A DNA stretch of 10,572 nt from Bacteroidota bacterium (GCA_006227965.1 SBFL01000043.1:1-10572), one strand, 5' to 3'. Positions 1 through 8,329 are shown, counted from the stretch's first letter. Made by a program: numbers and translations. Notes: generated from the letters alone by a model not told the origin.

Positions 1-3000
1 CCGTATATGTCTGGCCGGTAGTGTTGTTTGTGAGCAGGACGTCATAAGGCGCATAACCGCCATCCGGGGCCACCAGGATTTCTCCCTGGTCGTTTGTACA
101 GGTAACGTCTGCCAACTGCTGGAGGATAGAGGAGAGGGGGGCGTTCGGTGAAACAATTGTAATTACATTAGAATCTTCCTGACAGAATGGAGCTTCGGTC
201 TGGGTGATGCGAACGAAGTAGTTCCCTCCTGACAATCCACTAATTGTCAACGGGTTGTTTACGGTATTTCCACTTCCAGCGATTCCGGCCGGGGTTCCGT
301 CTGAAACTAAAACCTCGTAATCATAGGTTCCTGTATATCCGGTCACCTCTATGGTTAATTCCCCCGAGGCATCTCCGAAGCAAACCGTCGGGCTGAGAGG
401 TGTGGCCAGGACATCTGCAAGATCATAAGGGGCAACCTCATGAGTTACATCGACAAAGCAACCTGTAGTGGTATCTGTAACCCGGAATGTATAGTTGTCC
501 GGTATGGAAAGATCGAAGCTGGCCTGGTTGTATGCCGGATTTCCTGTTAGGCTACCGTTGGGATTCCCGACAGGCAGCAATTCAAAACTGTATGCGTTCG
601 AGGTGTCCCCATTGTCGTTTACAGTAATCAGAATTTCTTCCGGGCCGACACAACTGATAGGGGCTACCGTAGTAACAACGGCATCAAAAGTGTTCAAAGG
701 CTCAATACTCAGGGCTGCTGTTTCAACACATCCGTTCGCATCCCTTGCATATACAGTTATGTTTTGGGCGGATCCAGTGTCGGTCAGGCTAAATGTGTTG
801 CTGCTGATGTAATTGGAACCGTCTATGCTATAGAGATACGGAGCAGTGCCTCCGGTGGCCGTTGCAGTGATAACGGAAACGGACACTACGTTATTTGCTG
901 AACAGCTGAATTCCGTGGCGGTTGCATCCAGCACAATTGCTGGAGGCGCCGTGATTTGAACGGTCTCGCGGAGTGAACAGTTGCGCCCTGAAACAGCCTC
1001 CACCTCGTAGGTGCCGGCCGAAAGCCCCGTAAACCAGGGGTCTGCCTGCGGCCCGCCAACAAGCAAGCCGCCTGCATCGTAAAGATTGTACGTATAAGGA
1101 GGGTTGTCGTTTACACCGGGAGCAGTTGGGCTTAGATTTACCCTGACAGCCCCGTCTGTGGCACCAAAACAACTTACATCCACAATAGTATGTGCGTCGA
1201 AGGTCACCGGAGTTGCCTGTTCCAGAACGACCGGAATCGTGGCCTGCAGAACGCAACCATTGGCTCCGGTGTCATAGACCACGGCCGTATAGGAGCCATC
1301 AGCCAGCCCTGTGAAGGTGTTCGAAGCCTGAGGGGCTCCACCGGTAACGCTGGTTATCCCGCCTAGTAAGAGGTCATAGGCATAATTGCCGCTGCCTCCC
1401 TGTGCAGTGATCGTGATTTCTCCATCAGCCACGGTACAACTCGGCTGGGCGGTTGCCAGGGCACTTATTCCAAGGGGGGGATCAACAGGAACGATAACCT
1501 GATGGGTACATCCATTGCTGTCCCGGACAGTAATGGTGTGAGAACCAGAAAGGAGGTTGCTGAAGACAAAGGTGTCCCCTGCCGCGGTGAATCCGGAAGC
1601 CTGGAAAGCGCCTCCGTCGATGCTTATCCAGTACGGGCCAACACCTGCCGCACCCAGCGTTGTCACAATTTCATATTGGCCTTCTGAGGCTACACACTGG
1701 TTGGTCAGCGCTGCAGAAATAAGCGGCTCGGGGTCCGCTGTAATAGTAACGTCCAATGGCCCGGCCACACAGCCGGTATCATCCATCGCATACACGTCCC
1801 AGTTGGCGCTGATGGCCGGGTCAAGCTCTGCATAGGAAGAGGCGGCGAAATCTGCAGGAGAGGGGCTTACCCCGTCCTGGACAAATGCATATTCGTAGAA
1901 ACCACTTCCTCCGGTGGCGCGCACAGTCACGTTAGCGTTTTCGAGACAATTGGCATTGTTCTGGCTGATAAGAGACAAAACGATTGGGGTCGGTTCTGAG
2001 ATCTGGAACGGATACGTGGTTGAACATGAAGGGGAACTTCCTTCCTCCACGAAAAGGACATAAAGACCCGGAGCAAGTCCGGTTACGGTTTCAAGCGGAG
2101 ACGGACCAGGGCCTCCGGAAGGCACTGATACAGTACCCACATAAGGAGGTCCGAGCGGGGTGTTGGTCAGCGACTCCAGGATTTGGTAATTGATTTGTGT
2201 GACACCCGCATCGAATCCTTCTACCTGAAAACTGATGGTCCCGTCAGCACTTCCAGCACAGGTTACATCCGTAATGGCGGGGTCTAAAATCGCTATTGAT
2301 GAAGCTGCTGGGATAATTACCTCGATGTAGCTTCTACAGAAGGTTTGGTTGTCAATGGCCTCAAAGATGTAAGATTGGCCACCGTTCAAGCCCTCGAAAG
2401 TGGCAATTTCCTCGTCAGCAGTACTGCCAGGAGTCAGGTTATCCGGCCCTGCGCCAGATCCGTAGATGCTGAAGGTGTAGTCACCGGAGCCACCACTGGC
2501 AGAAATTTCAGCGGTCCCTCCGTCAATGCAATTGTCGATGCTGGGGGTGCCGACAAGTGTTAAATATGGGTTTTGCAGGACGCGGACAGGGTTCTGATAG
2601 AATTCACAACCGCTGGCATCAACCACCCGCAAATAATAATCACCAAATAACAGCCCGTCAAAACTGTGGTTCGTGGAAGATGTGGTGGTGGTTCCCACCA
2701 GGTTGTTCCGGCTGTCATAGAGGGTATAGGTAAAGTCGGGCACCCCGCCACTAATGATGGCGACATCTATACTGCCCGGCTGATCTCCCCCGGATATCGG
2801 ATCACATGTCACGTCATTTACCGTTACCGTCGCATCAAAAAGCGCCGGGTCTGCTAAAACAACCGTATCTGTAAACAGACATTCGTTGCTGTCTCTTACG
2901 GTGTAGGAGTAACTTCCTGCCACCAGGCCGGGGTAGACGGATTGACTACTAAACCCACCTCCGTTGAAGTTGATCTCATAAGGAGGGATGCCGAAATTCG

Positions 3001-5587
3001 GGTCGACGATTATTTCCACCACACCGTTTGCATCCCCAAAACAATTGGGCTCCGTGACGGTTGCAGAGGCTTGCGGATTTACCGCCGGGTTTGTGGTTAT
3101 AACATTGGTTTCTGTAATGCACCCCTGAGCATCAGTAATTCGGAACTGATAAGTGCCTGATGCGGTTGCTGTAAACGGGAACCCGCCTGTATATGGGGCA
3201 TATCCGCCACTGTTGTAATTGACTTCATAAGTAAAAGGCGTTGAGCCGCCTGTCAGGTTCAGGCTGATTATTGCGTCCGGGGTAGCAGTACAATCAAAAT
3301 CTTTGTCGAGTGCAGCATTCGCACCAAGCGCTTCTGCAATAGTAACGGAGACATCATCTGTACATCCGTTGGCGTCTATCACAGAGAAATTATACGTGCC
3401 CGGGGCCAGTCCGTCAAAGCTGTTTGATGTCTGGTAGGGTCCGCCATTCAGGCTATACGAAAAAGGAGGCAGGCCATCGGTCACGGCCAGGGTTATGGAG
3501 GCCGGGCTTCCAAGCTGATAACACAATACGGAAACAGGATCTACACTCAGAACAGGGGGAATCACATCAGCAAAGCTAAAGGTGTCCGTAAGGTCGCATC
3601 CGCCGCCGTCCCTGACCGTTATACTATAGGATCCGCTCTGGGTCAGGCCTGTAAAACTGTTGCTGGATTGAGAGGACAGGATAGACCCGTCAGGTTGTTG
3701 CAGCTCATATTCGTAGCTACCCCACCCACCAGAAGCCAATATTGTAACGGAACCACCAGAGACACAAGACGGGGGTTCGGCAGTAAATGTCATAGACAGA
3801 GGGGTTGCCGGCGCGTCGATATTCACGACAGCGGTATCCGTACACCCAATGGTGTCGTCGGTCACCTCAACGGTATGGGACCCGCCTGGAAGGTTGTTCA
3901 GGGTTATTGTTCCGGAAGTTTGACCCGTTACGGGCGCACCGCCATTAACCGTGTAACTGTATGTTCCTGCAAAGCCGCTAACGTTGAAGGAAGCGGATCC
4001 ATCGGCATCTCCAAGACAGGAAACAATGCTGGTAACATTGCCAGTGACCTGAATAGGCGTAATAGCCGGGATTGTATAGGTTTCGGTGTAGGTACAGCCC
4101 TCGGCATCCGTCACCAGGAAGGTGTAGGTGCCCGGCGCGAGTCCGTTAAACTGGGCTGTATTGCCGGCAATGGAGGAAGCTGGAACCGGAGTAGGCGCTA
4201 TTATTTCCACCGTGAGGGGTTCAGTCCCGCCGACAACCACGGCGGTAAGGTCTGTGACGGGGCTGGAACAATCCACAGGGGGCGTACTGAATTCAATGTC
4301 CTGAGGCGGATCCACGGGGTCTATGGTAACGGGGTTGGTCTGAAGGACACATCCGCTGGCATCACGGATTGTAATGGTATAGGTGCCCGGATTCAGGCCA
4401 GAAAAAGTTTCTGCGCCCGCTCCTGAGTCAAAACTCACCCCATCAATGCTGTATTCATAGGGGGGTGTGCCGCCTGTAACGTTTTGAACCTCAATGATTC
4501 CCTCTTGCAGACAGGTATAGTCCTGAACCAGCACAGCATCTCCCGACAGTGCATTTGGCGGCCCCGAAATGGTGTAGTATTCGAAGTATTCACAAAAGGC
4601 GCTTCCCTTGCGTAAATTGAGCCTTACCGTATAATCACCCTGCGGCAGGCCCATAAAAAAGCCGGATGAATTCGAGGCGATTTCGGCTCCGGTTTCGTCG
4701 ATCAGGGTAAACATAGTCTGATACCCATTACGATTGACTATATTGAATTGTATGGTTCCGGAGGAATCGCCAAAACAAGTCTCATCAATGACGGTGGTCG
4801 GGGCGAATTCCACGGGAGGCACAAAGTAAATCCGCACCTGATTTGAAATATCGAAACATCCATTTCTGTCGACTACTACAAACTTGTAGAAGCCCGGCAC
4901 CAGAATGTCGAAGATAACACTGGTCTGAAAAGCATTGGCCGGAATATCTCCGGGCGCTGGATAGGAAGTCTGTGTTATGCCGCTTTCGTCTATAAATTCC
5001 CAGATGGCGTATCTGTGAGGAGTCTGTCCTCCGTCCGATGACATCAGGATATTCCCCTCCTTACAGGTGACGTTCTGTGAGACCCGGGCAAAAAGCTCCA
5101 AATCTGAAGTGTCATCTATAGTAGCGGCATAGGTGGCGGAACAGCCGTTTTCAAGATCCACCCTTACGTCGTAATTGCCGGGAGTGATGTTTTCAAAGGT
5201 ATAATCCGGGTTTGTGGTGGGCCCGAAAGTGTCAACAGTGAGGCCTCCCTGCAGGAGGGTATAATAAATCTGGGGTTCCCCCTCGGAAACAGAAACGGAA
5301 ATATTCCCAAGGCCACTACATCCGGCCTCTGACGTGGCTACACTCGCAGCCAGGTTCTGGTTCTGTATCTGAATATTCTCCAGGAAGAACAGACAGCCGT
5401 TCGGCACACCCTGCTGGCGAAGCTCTACGCTATAGGATCCAGGCGTCAGGACATCAAAGCTGGGCCCGTTTCCGGCGCTGAAGGGGACCAGGATACTTCC
5501 GGTGGCGGCATCCAGCAACTGGAATTCGTAATCCAACGGGATGTTAGTCACAGTGATGTTCCCGGGGGCTCCGCAAATAAGATCTGT
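1..5587 (-). repeat. Array of 22 SprB-type repeats (21 complete, one cut by the window edge)
   Basis: The opening cysteines fall at residues 218, 303, 388, 484, 572, 653, 737, 821, 902, 979, 1062, 1141, 1233, 1323, 1427, 1511, 1597, 1686, 1775, 1859, 1949 and 2043, a pitch of 77 to 104 residues. The second cysteine of each unit is 53 to 78 residues later, usually in D-x-x-G-C. Typical units contain GTPPYEYSIDG, FSGLNPGTYTITIRDASGC or FDGLAPGTYNFSVIDANGC. This matches the SprB repeat family. The units differ clearly from each other, so the array is old rather than freshly amplified. Confidence 0.88.
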
Positions 5588-6226
5588 GGCATTGTACTGG
5601 GGCTCCAGGGGGTTTTTGAAAACCTTGAAGTAATACCGTTTAAGGCAGCCATCGTCAAAGTTGACCACCAGGCGAAATTCCCCTGCCTCCCCTATCTGAT
5701 ATGAGTTTCCGGAGCCGACCGAACTCCAGCTGCAACTGGAATTTTTGTTGGCACAATCCTCAAGTACGGGGCCACAACTGCCTTCATCAAGTCTTTCCCA
5801 CTGGATGCTCACAGCCCCGGGGATAGAGACCTGTAACGGCTCCACATCATTGAATCCGCAAAGAAATATTTTAGGAAGCGGATCCCCGTCATTGGGGCAC
5901 ACAACCACTTCCCCGTCTATGGTGTTGCTGGTATTATTGACAAGACCAATAATAGGGTTGGGCTGCGTGTCACAGTTAAAGAAGGAATCGAAGTCCTGAG
6001 GAGTGTTTGACAAAATGGATGAAGGCCGGGAAACATCCTCATTGGCGAACAGGCCCCGGGATTCTTTATCAGAATCACCTGGCACCAGTTCTGCGACAGG
6101 ATTTAATGGAGTGTTCCACAGCAGGGCCCAATCCACTCCGGAGTAGGAAACCATCCGGGAGAATGCGGTTATCGATAAAAATGCTGTACAGGCCAGCAAG
6201 AATGTCTTCAAATAACGATGTCTCAT
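1..6226 (-). CDS. Giant SprB-repeat surface adhesin (3'-truncated by window edge)
   Basis: The frame runs open for 2075 codons from the ATG to the left edge with no stop, so the protein is larger than shown. Residues 1-23 (RHRYLKTFLLACTAFLSITAFS after Met, in brief a basic start then a hydrophobic core) form a signal peptide. Residues 24-84 are a polar linker. Residues about 85-205 form a cysteine-rich domain. From residue 214 onward the chain is 21 complete SprB-type repeats and the start of a 22nd. Each repeat opens with a Cys, has a GG-x-x-P-Y-x-Y-like strand, then G-L-x-x-G-x-Y, and closes with D-x-x-G-C. SprB of Flavobacterium johnsoniae is a very large adhesin of this architecture, moved on the cell surface by the gliding machinery and exported by the T9SS. 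Whether this protein serves gliding, attachment or aggregation cannot be told from the sequence. A C-terminal sorting domain is expected beyond the left edge. The repeats are diverged in DNA, with no frameshift or internal stop. Confidence 0.9.
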   Translation of the reverse strand, partial: MRHRYLKTFLLACTAFLSITAFSRMVSYSGVDWALLWNTPLNPVAELVPGDSDKESRGLFANEDVSRPSSILSNTPQDFDSFFNCDTQPNPIIGLVNNTSNTIDGEVVVCPNDGDPLPKIFLCGFNDVEPLQVSIPGAVSIQWERLDEGSCGPVLEDCANKNSSCSWSSVGSGNSYQIGEAGEFRLVVNFDDGCLKRYYFKVFKNPLEPQYNATDLICGAPGNITVTNIPLDYEFQLLDAATGSILVPFSAGNGPSFDVLTPGSYSVELRQQGVPNGCLFFLENIQIQNQNLAASVATSEAGCSGLGNISVSVSEGEPQIYYTLLQGGLTVDTFGPTTNPDYTFENITPGNYDVRVDLENGCSATYAATIDDTSDLELFARVSQNVTCKEGNILMSSDGGQTPHRYAIWEFIDESGITQTSYPAPGDIPANAFQTSVIFDILVPGFYKFVVVDRNGCFDISNQVRIYFVPPVEFAPTTVIDETCFGDSSGTIQFNIVNRNGYQTMFTLIDETGAEIASNSSGFFMGLPQGDYTVRLNLRKGSAFCEYFEYYTISGPPNALSGDAVLVQDYTCLQEGIIEVQNVTGGTPPYEYSIDGVSFDSGAGAETFSGLNPGTYTITIRDASGCVLQTNPVTIDPVDPPQDIEFSTPPVDCSSPVTDLTAVVVGGTEPLTVEIIAPTPVPASSIAGNTAQFNGLAPGTYTFLVTDAEGCTYTETYTIPAITPIQVTGNVTSIVSCLGDADGSASFNVSGFAGTYSYTVNGGAPVTGQTSGTITLNNLPGGSHTVEVTDDTIGCTDTAVVNIDAPATPLSMTFTAEPPSCVSGGSVTILASGGWGSYEYELQQPDGSILSSQSSNSFTGLTQSGSYSITVRDGGGCDLTDTFSFADVIPPVLSVDPVSVLCYQLGSPASITLAVTDGLPPFSYSLNGGPYQTSNSFDGLAPGTYNFSVIDANGCTDDVSVTIAEALGANAALDKDFDCTATPDAIISLNLTGGSTPFTYEVNYNSGGYAPYTGGFPFTATASGTYQFRITDAQGCITETNVITTNPAVNPQASATVTEPNCFGDANGVVEIIVDPNFGIPPYEINFNGGGFSSQSVYPGLVAGSYSYTVRDSNECLFTDTVVLADPALFDATVTVNDVTCDPISGGDQPGSIDVAIISGGVPDFTYTLYDSRNNLVGTTTTSSTNHSFDGLLFGDYYLRVVDASGCEFYQNPVRVLQNPYLTLVGTPSIDNCIDGGTAEISASGGSGDYTFSIYGSGAGPDNLTPGSTADEEIATFEGLNGGQSYIFEAIDNQTFCRSYIEVIIPAASSIAILDPAITDVTCAGSADGTISFQVEGFDAGVTQINYQILESLTNTPLGPPYVGTVSVPSGGPGPSPLETVTGLAPGLYVLFVEEGSSPSCSTTYPFQISEPTPIVLSLISQNNANCLENANVTVRATGGSGFYEYAFVQDGVSPSPADFAASSYAELDPAISANWDVYAMDDTGCVAGPLDVTITADPEPLISAALTNQCVASEGQYEIVTTLGAAGVGPYWISIDGGAFQASGFTAAGDTFVFSNLLSGSHTITVRDSNGCTHQVIVPVDPPLGISALATAQPSCTVADGEITITAQGGSGNYAYDLLLGGITSVTGGAPQASNTFTGLADGSYTAVVYDTGANGCVLQATIPVVLEQATPVTFDAHTIVDVSCFGATDGAVRVNLSPTAPGVNDNPPYTYNLYDAGGLLVGGPQADPWFTGLSAGTYEVEAVSGRNCSLRETVQITAPPAIVLDATATEFSCSANNVVSVSVITATATGGTAPYLYSIDGSNYISSNTFSLTDTGSAQNITVYARDANGCVETAALSIEPLNTFDAVVTTVAPISCVGPEEILITVNDNGDTSNAYSFELLPVGNPNGSLTGNPAYNQASFDLSIPDNYTFRVTDTTTGCFVDVTHEVAPYDLADVLATPLSPTVCFGDASGELTIEVTGYTGTYDYEVLVSDGTPAGIAGSGNTVNNPLTISGLSGGNYFVRITQTEAPFCQEDSNVITIVSPNAPLSSILQQLADVTCTNDQGEILVAPDGGYAPYDVLLTNNTTGQTYT
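5612..5974 (-). other. Cysteine-rich N-terminal domain of the giant repeat protein
   Basis: Residues about 85-205 lie between the linker and the first SprB repeat and do not follow the repeat pattern. They hold seven cysteines, at 85, 110, 123, 151, 158, 165 and 194. Notable segments are SIQWERLDEGSCG, EDCANKNSSCSWSSVGSG, GEFRLVVNFDDGC and YYFKVFKN. The Q-W-E core and the late G-E-F-R-L-V-V strand suggest an Ig-like beta sandwich with an inserted Cys-rich loop. I recall similar N-terminal domains in other large flavobacterial T9SS proteins but cannot name a family. Its role is unknown. Confidence 0.55.
6158..6226 (-). other. Sec signal peptide of the giant repeat protein
   Basis: Residues 1-23 have a basic stretch (RHRYLK) and a hydrophobic core (FLLACTAFLSITAF), with plausible cleavage near AFS. 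The core contains one cysteine but no convincing lipobox: the Cys sits mid-core rather than after a cleavage motif. Confidence 0.7.
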
Positions 6227-6229
6227 TTA
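6224..6229 (-). promoter_or_regulatory. Zero-gap stop/start junction (TAA-ATG) coupling the barrel gene to the giant gene
   Basis: On the minus strand the TAA stop of the PorP/SprF-type gene is followed directly by the ATG of the giant repeat gene, with no intervening base. No Shine-Dalgarno motif precedes it. This arrangement suggests translational coupling by ribosomes finishing the barrel gene. The next in-frame ATG is at residue 25 and would remove the signal peptide, so this ATG is the likely start. Confidence 0.7.
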
Positions 6230-8329
6230 GGCGATAAGATTTGGGGTGACACGCATGATCCACATTTTATCCTCATAACTGTCATTGAGCTTTGAGTAGT
6301 AGGAAATCAGTGCACTATTCCAGTTGTCGTGGCGTTTCAGATACACGTATCTGTAATTATTTTCAGGATTTATAAAGTAGCTTGCACTCAACCCTTTAGA
6401 GTTCAGGTAGCGCACAAACCGATCGGCATATTTTTTGTTCGAAAAAACATTTGCAATGAGGAAATAGCGGGTGCCGTCTCCTGATCCGGGAAGGATGTTA
6501 TCCTCCCTTTCAGAGGTGGCCACCTGGTCCCGGACCACTACGTTCTTGCGCAGCACATTGTTGTCATACCCGGCAGCCCTGTCCCGGACTTTTTCAGCAT
6601 TGACGGTATAGGCCTCATTGGTGTAGCGGTTTTCCACATCCATCACCCAGAGGGAGCCCTGGTAGTCTCCACCAAGGCCGGAACGAACAGCTTCTTCCGC
6701 ACCATCCCAGGAATCAAAGCGTTTCAGGTAAACGTATTTCAGCCCGTTGCCCGGGTTTTCAATGAAGGACGCTTCAATGCCACGTGCCTGCAGCTCATCC
6801 ATAAACCTGTTCATATAATGGGAGCCTTTATATACGTTGGCAACCACGTAATATCCGTCTGCCACATCCTGCAGGTCTCGGAATTTGCGGTGCTTTACAG
6901 CCGGGGCAACATCGGCGGAAACAGGTTTTTCCAAAAGGGTTATGTCCCGGGCCGCTTCCTGGGTCCTGGTTGGGCTTTCCTGGATTGCCACTGCAGCATC
7001 CCGTCTGTCCGCTTCAGGTTGTGAGATTTTCGGGGTCACAGCAACCGGGGCCACCGCTTCAGCCTGCTTTTCTTTTTCCTCCTGCAGGGCAAGGGCGTCT
7101 TTTTCGTTGTTCATGAAATAGAGCTTCCTGGCCTTTTCTTCCACATCGGGGCGCTGACCCCCCGTTTCCTGGCGAACCATGCGCATTACCATCTCAAAGC
7201 GCTTTTCCAGATCCTGCTGCCGGTTTTGCTCCATGGAATCCTGTCGGAACATGAGCTCTGCCAGGATGGCGTCGTTCTCGGCCAGTCGCCTTCTTAGTTC
7301 GGTTATTTCCTTGTCTTTCTCCGTCATCGTAATGGCTTCAGGTGCTTCTTCCTCATTGTGAACAAGACTTTCCTGATAGCCGTCTTCAAGCATCACCCGG
7401 TCCTCGGTGAGGTTTGGAGTAAAGGAATAGGCAAAGGAGATCTCGTGGGTAATTCCGAAATTGTCAAAGGTGTCAGTCAACCCCTTTTCCATGGTATACC
7501 CTATGGAGAGCCGTTTGTTCAGGTTAAAGCCGATACCGGCAGAGGCTCCGTAAAAACTGTCATAGCCCCCCTGCACCCAGCCAATTTTGGGCAGATCCAG
7601 GATCAGGTTCCCTCCCAACACCAGATCGTCCTCCCCGACTTTCCGAACCCTGGCCAAGGGCATTAGGCGCCCCTGTTCAAAGATCCCAGAGGTGTTTTCA
7701 AACTGATGGGTGTACTGAAGGTGTCCGGAAAAGGTTTTCTCCTTGAAACTGGTGATGGATTCACTGGTTTTAAGGTTGTAGTCAATCAGGTTTTCGGCAT
7801 ACATCCCAAAATCAAAAGCGTTGTATGAGATGTTGAAACCAGGCTGGAATGTCAGCAGGGAGCTGTCCTGAAATCCGCTCAGAAATGGATCGTCTTCCAC
7901 AGGGTTGGCCCGGCTTTCGTCAAATCCGCTGTTGTAATAGGACAGGTTGGCCCCAAAGGTAAAATTGCTCTTGTCGCTCAGTTTAATGCCATAGGCATAG
8001 TTGGCCAGCACACCATAGTTGCTCAGCGTGCCTTCCCGCTGGGTATACAGGCTTAGCCCGAGCCCGGACCTGTCTCCTATCCGACCGCTGTAACTAAGGA
8101 AATAGCTCTGATTGTTGTCGTCAAAAGATACCGCTTGGTTTCTGTGTAGTAAATTAATGTAGGACTTGTCTTCCCGGACCGTGGAGAATGTAGGGTTGAT
8201 CAGGAACCTGTTGAATTTAAGCAGGTTCTGAGCCGGCACCTCGTAGGCAATAAAAGGGTTGTCTTCCTGTGCTCTGGCAAGCGGCAGGACAGAGAGACAA
8301 ATGAACAAGAACAGTAATTTGCGTTTCAT
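6227..8329 (-). CDS. PorP/SprF-type T9SS outer-membrane protein with coiled coil and two SPOR-like domains
   Basis: The product has 700 residues. Residues 1-20 are a clear signal peptide ending ARA-Q, which supports the ATG chosen. Residues about 21-305 look like an outer-membrane beta-barrel of the PorP/SprF family: an early FNRFLINPTFS segment (compare the family's Y-x-x-NP-A motif), alternating amphipathic strands, and Gly-rich segments such as GLGLSLYTQ, FGANLSYY, GGYDSFYGASAGIGF and LSIGYTMEKG. Residues about 333-425 are highly charged and heptad-like, a probable coiled coil. A Pro/Ala-rich linker follows, then two homologous SPOR-like units at 491-566 and 620-694. SprF is needed for SprB secretion in Flavobacterium johnsoniae. 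By analogy this protein would partner the giant repeat protein directly downstream, and perhaps the type B protein upstream. PorP/SprF proteins are usually a barrel of about 300-350 residues, so the C-terminal half is an extension. The only cysteine lies in the signal peptide. Confidence 0.88.
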   Translation of the reverse strand: MKRKLLFLFICLSVLPLARAQEDNPFIAYEVPAQNLLKFNRFLINPTFSTVREDKSYINLLHRNQAVSFDDNNQSYFLSYSGRIGDRSGLGLSLYTQREGTLSNYGVLANYAYGIKLSDKSNFTFGANLSYYNSGFDESRANPVEDDPFLSGFQDSSLLTFQPGFNISYNAFDFGMYAENLIDYNLKTSESITSFKEKTFSGHLQYTHQFENTSGIFEQGRLMPLARVRKVGEDDLVLGGNLILDLPKIGWVQGGYDSFYGASAGIGFNLNKRLSIGYTMEKGLTDTFDNFGITHEISFAYSFTPNLTEDRVMLEDGYQESLVHNEEEAPEAITMTEKDKEITELRRRLAENDAILAELMFRQDSMEQNRQQDLEKRFEMVMRMVRQETGGQRPDVEEKARKLYFMNNEKDALALQEEKEKQAEAVAPVAVTPKISQPEADRRDAAVAIQESPTRTQEAARDITLLEKPVSADVAPAVKHRKFRDLQDVADGYYVVANVYKGSHYMNRFMDELQARGIEASFIENPGNGLKYVYLKRFDSWDGAEEAVRSGLGGDYQGSLWVMDVENRYTNEAYTVNAEKVRDRAAGYDNNVLRKNVVVRDQVATSEREDNILPGSGDGTRYFLIANVFSNKKYADRFVRYLNSKGLSASYFINPENNYRYVYLKRHDNWNSALISYYSKLNDSYEDKMWIMRVTPNLIA
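6248..6859 (-). repeat. Two tandem SPOR-like domains at the C-terminus of the PorP/SprF-type protein
   Basis: Residues 491-566 and 620-694 align without gaps over about 74 positions, with about 29 identities by hand count. Shared features are Y-[YF]-x-[VI]-AN-V-[YF] at the start, an R-F-x-x-x-L-x-x-x-G helix, A-S then N-P, the identical YVYLKR strand, D-x-W-x-x-A, and a final W-[VI]-M. The order strand, helix, strand, strand, helix, strand fits the SPOR fold (sporulation-related domain), which often binds peptidoglycan lacking stem peptides. Assignment to SPOR itself is by pattern, while the internal duplication is seen directly. Confidence 0.72.
7055..7333 (-). other. Predicted coiled-coil stalk in the PorP/SprF-type protein
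   Basis: Residues about 333-425 are rich in Glu, Lys, Arg, Gln and Leu, with spaced hydrophobic positions (EKDKEITELRRRLAENDAIL, then EKRFEMVMRMVRQE and EEKARKLYFMNNEKD). This is the pattern of an alpha-helical coiled coil. It sits between the barrel and the SPOR-like pair and could act as a periplasmic stalk. A coiled-coil predictor would settle it. Confidence 0.65.

Noticed and set aside
495..2857. Several plus-strand and other-frame open stretches of 60-120 codons opposite the giant gene
   Set aside because: All are shadows of the open minus-strand frame, which has consistent SprB repeats, regular cysteine spacing and no stops. None of the shadows shows a domain or a plausible start.
3668..4426. 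252-codon open frame on the plus strand
   Set aside because: It lies entirely antisense to the SprB repeat array. Its predicted product is rich in Gly, Arg and Cys with no recognisable domain, no signal and no start context. Long antisense frames are expected opposite a repetitive coding sequence with biased codon use.
1..5587. Regularly spaced similar segments that might suggest a CRISPR array or a DNA minisatellite
   Set aside because: The periodicity (about 230-310 bp) is that of protein repeats. The DNA copies are strongly diverged and all in one open frame, with no near-identical short repeats.
6230..6262. Possible promoter or terminator between the barrel gene and the giant gene
   Set aside because: The two genes abut with no gap, and this sequence is the end of the barrel coding region. 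I see no hairpin followed by T residues and no Bacteroidota-type promoter (TTTG/TAnnTTTG) with sensible spacing.
6818..7666. Plus-strand open stretches opposite the coiled-coil and barrel part of the PorP/SprF-type gene
   Set aside because: They have low-complexity Ser/Arg-rich translations typical of the complement of Glu/Lys-rich coding sequence. The minus-strand protein is clearly real.
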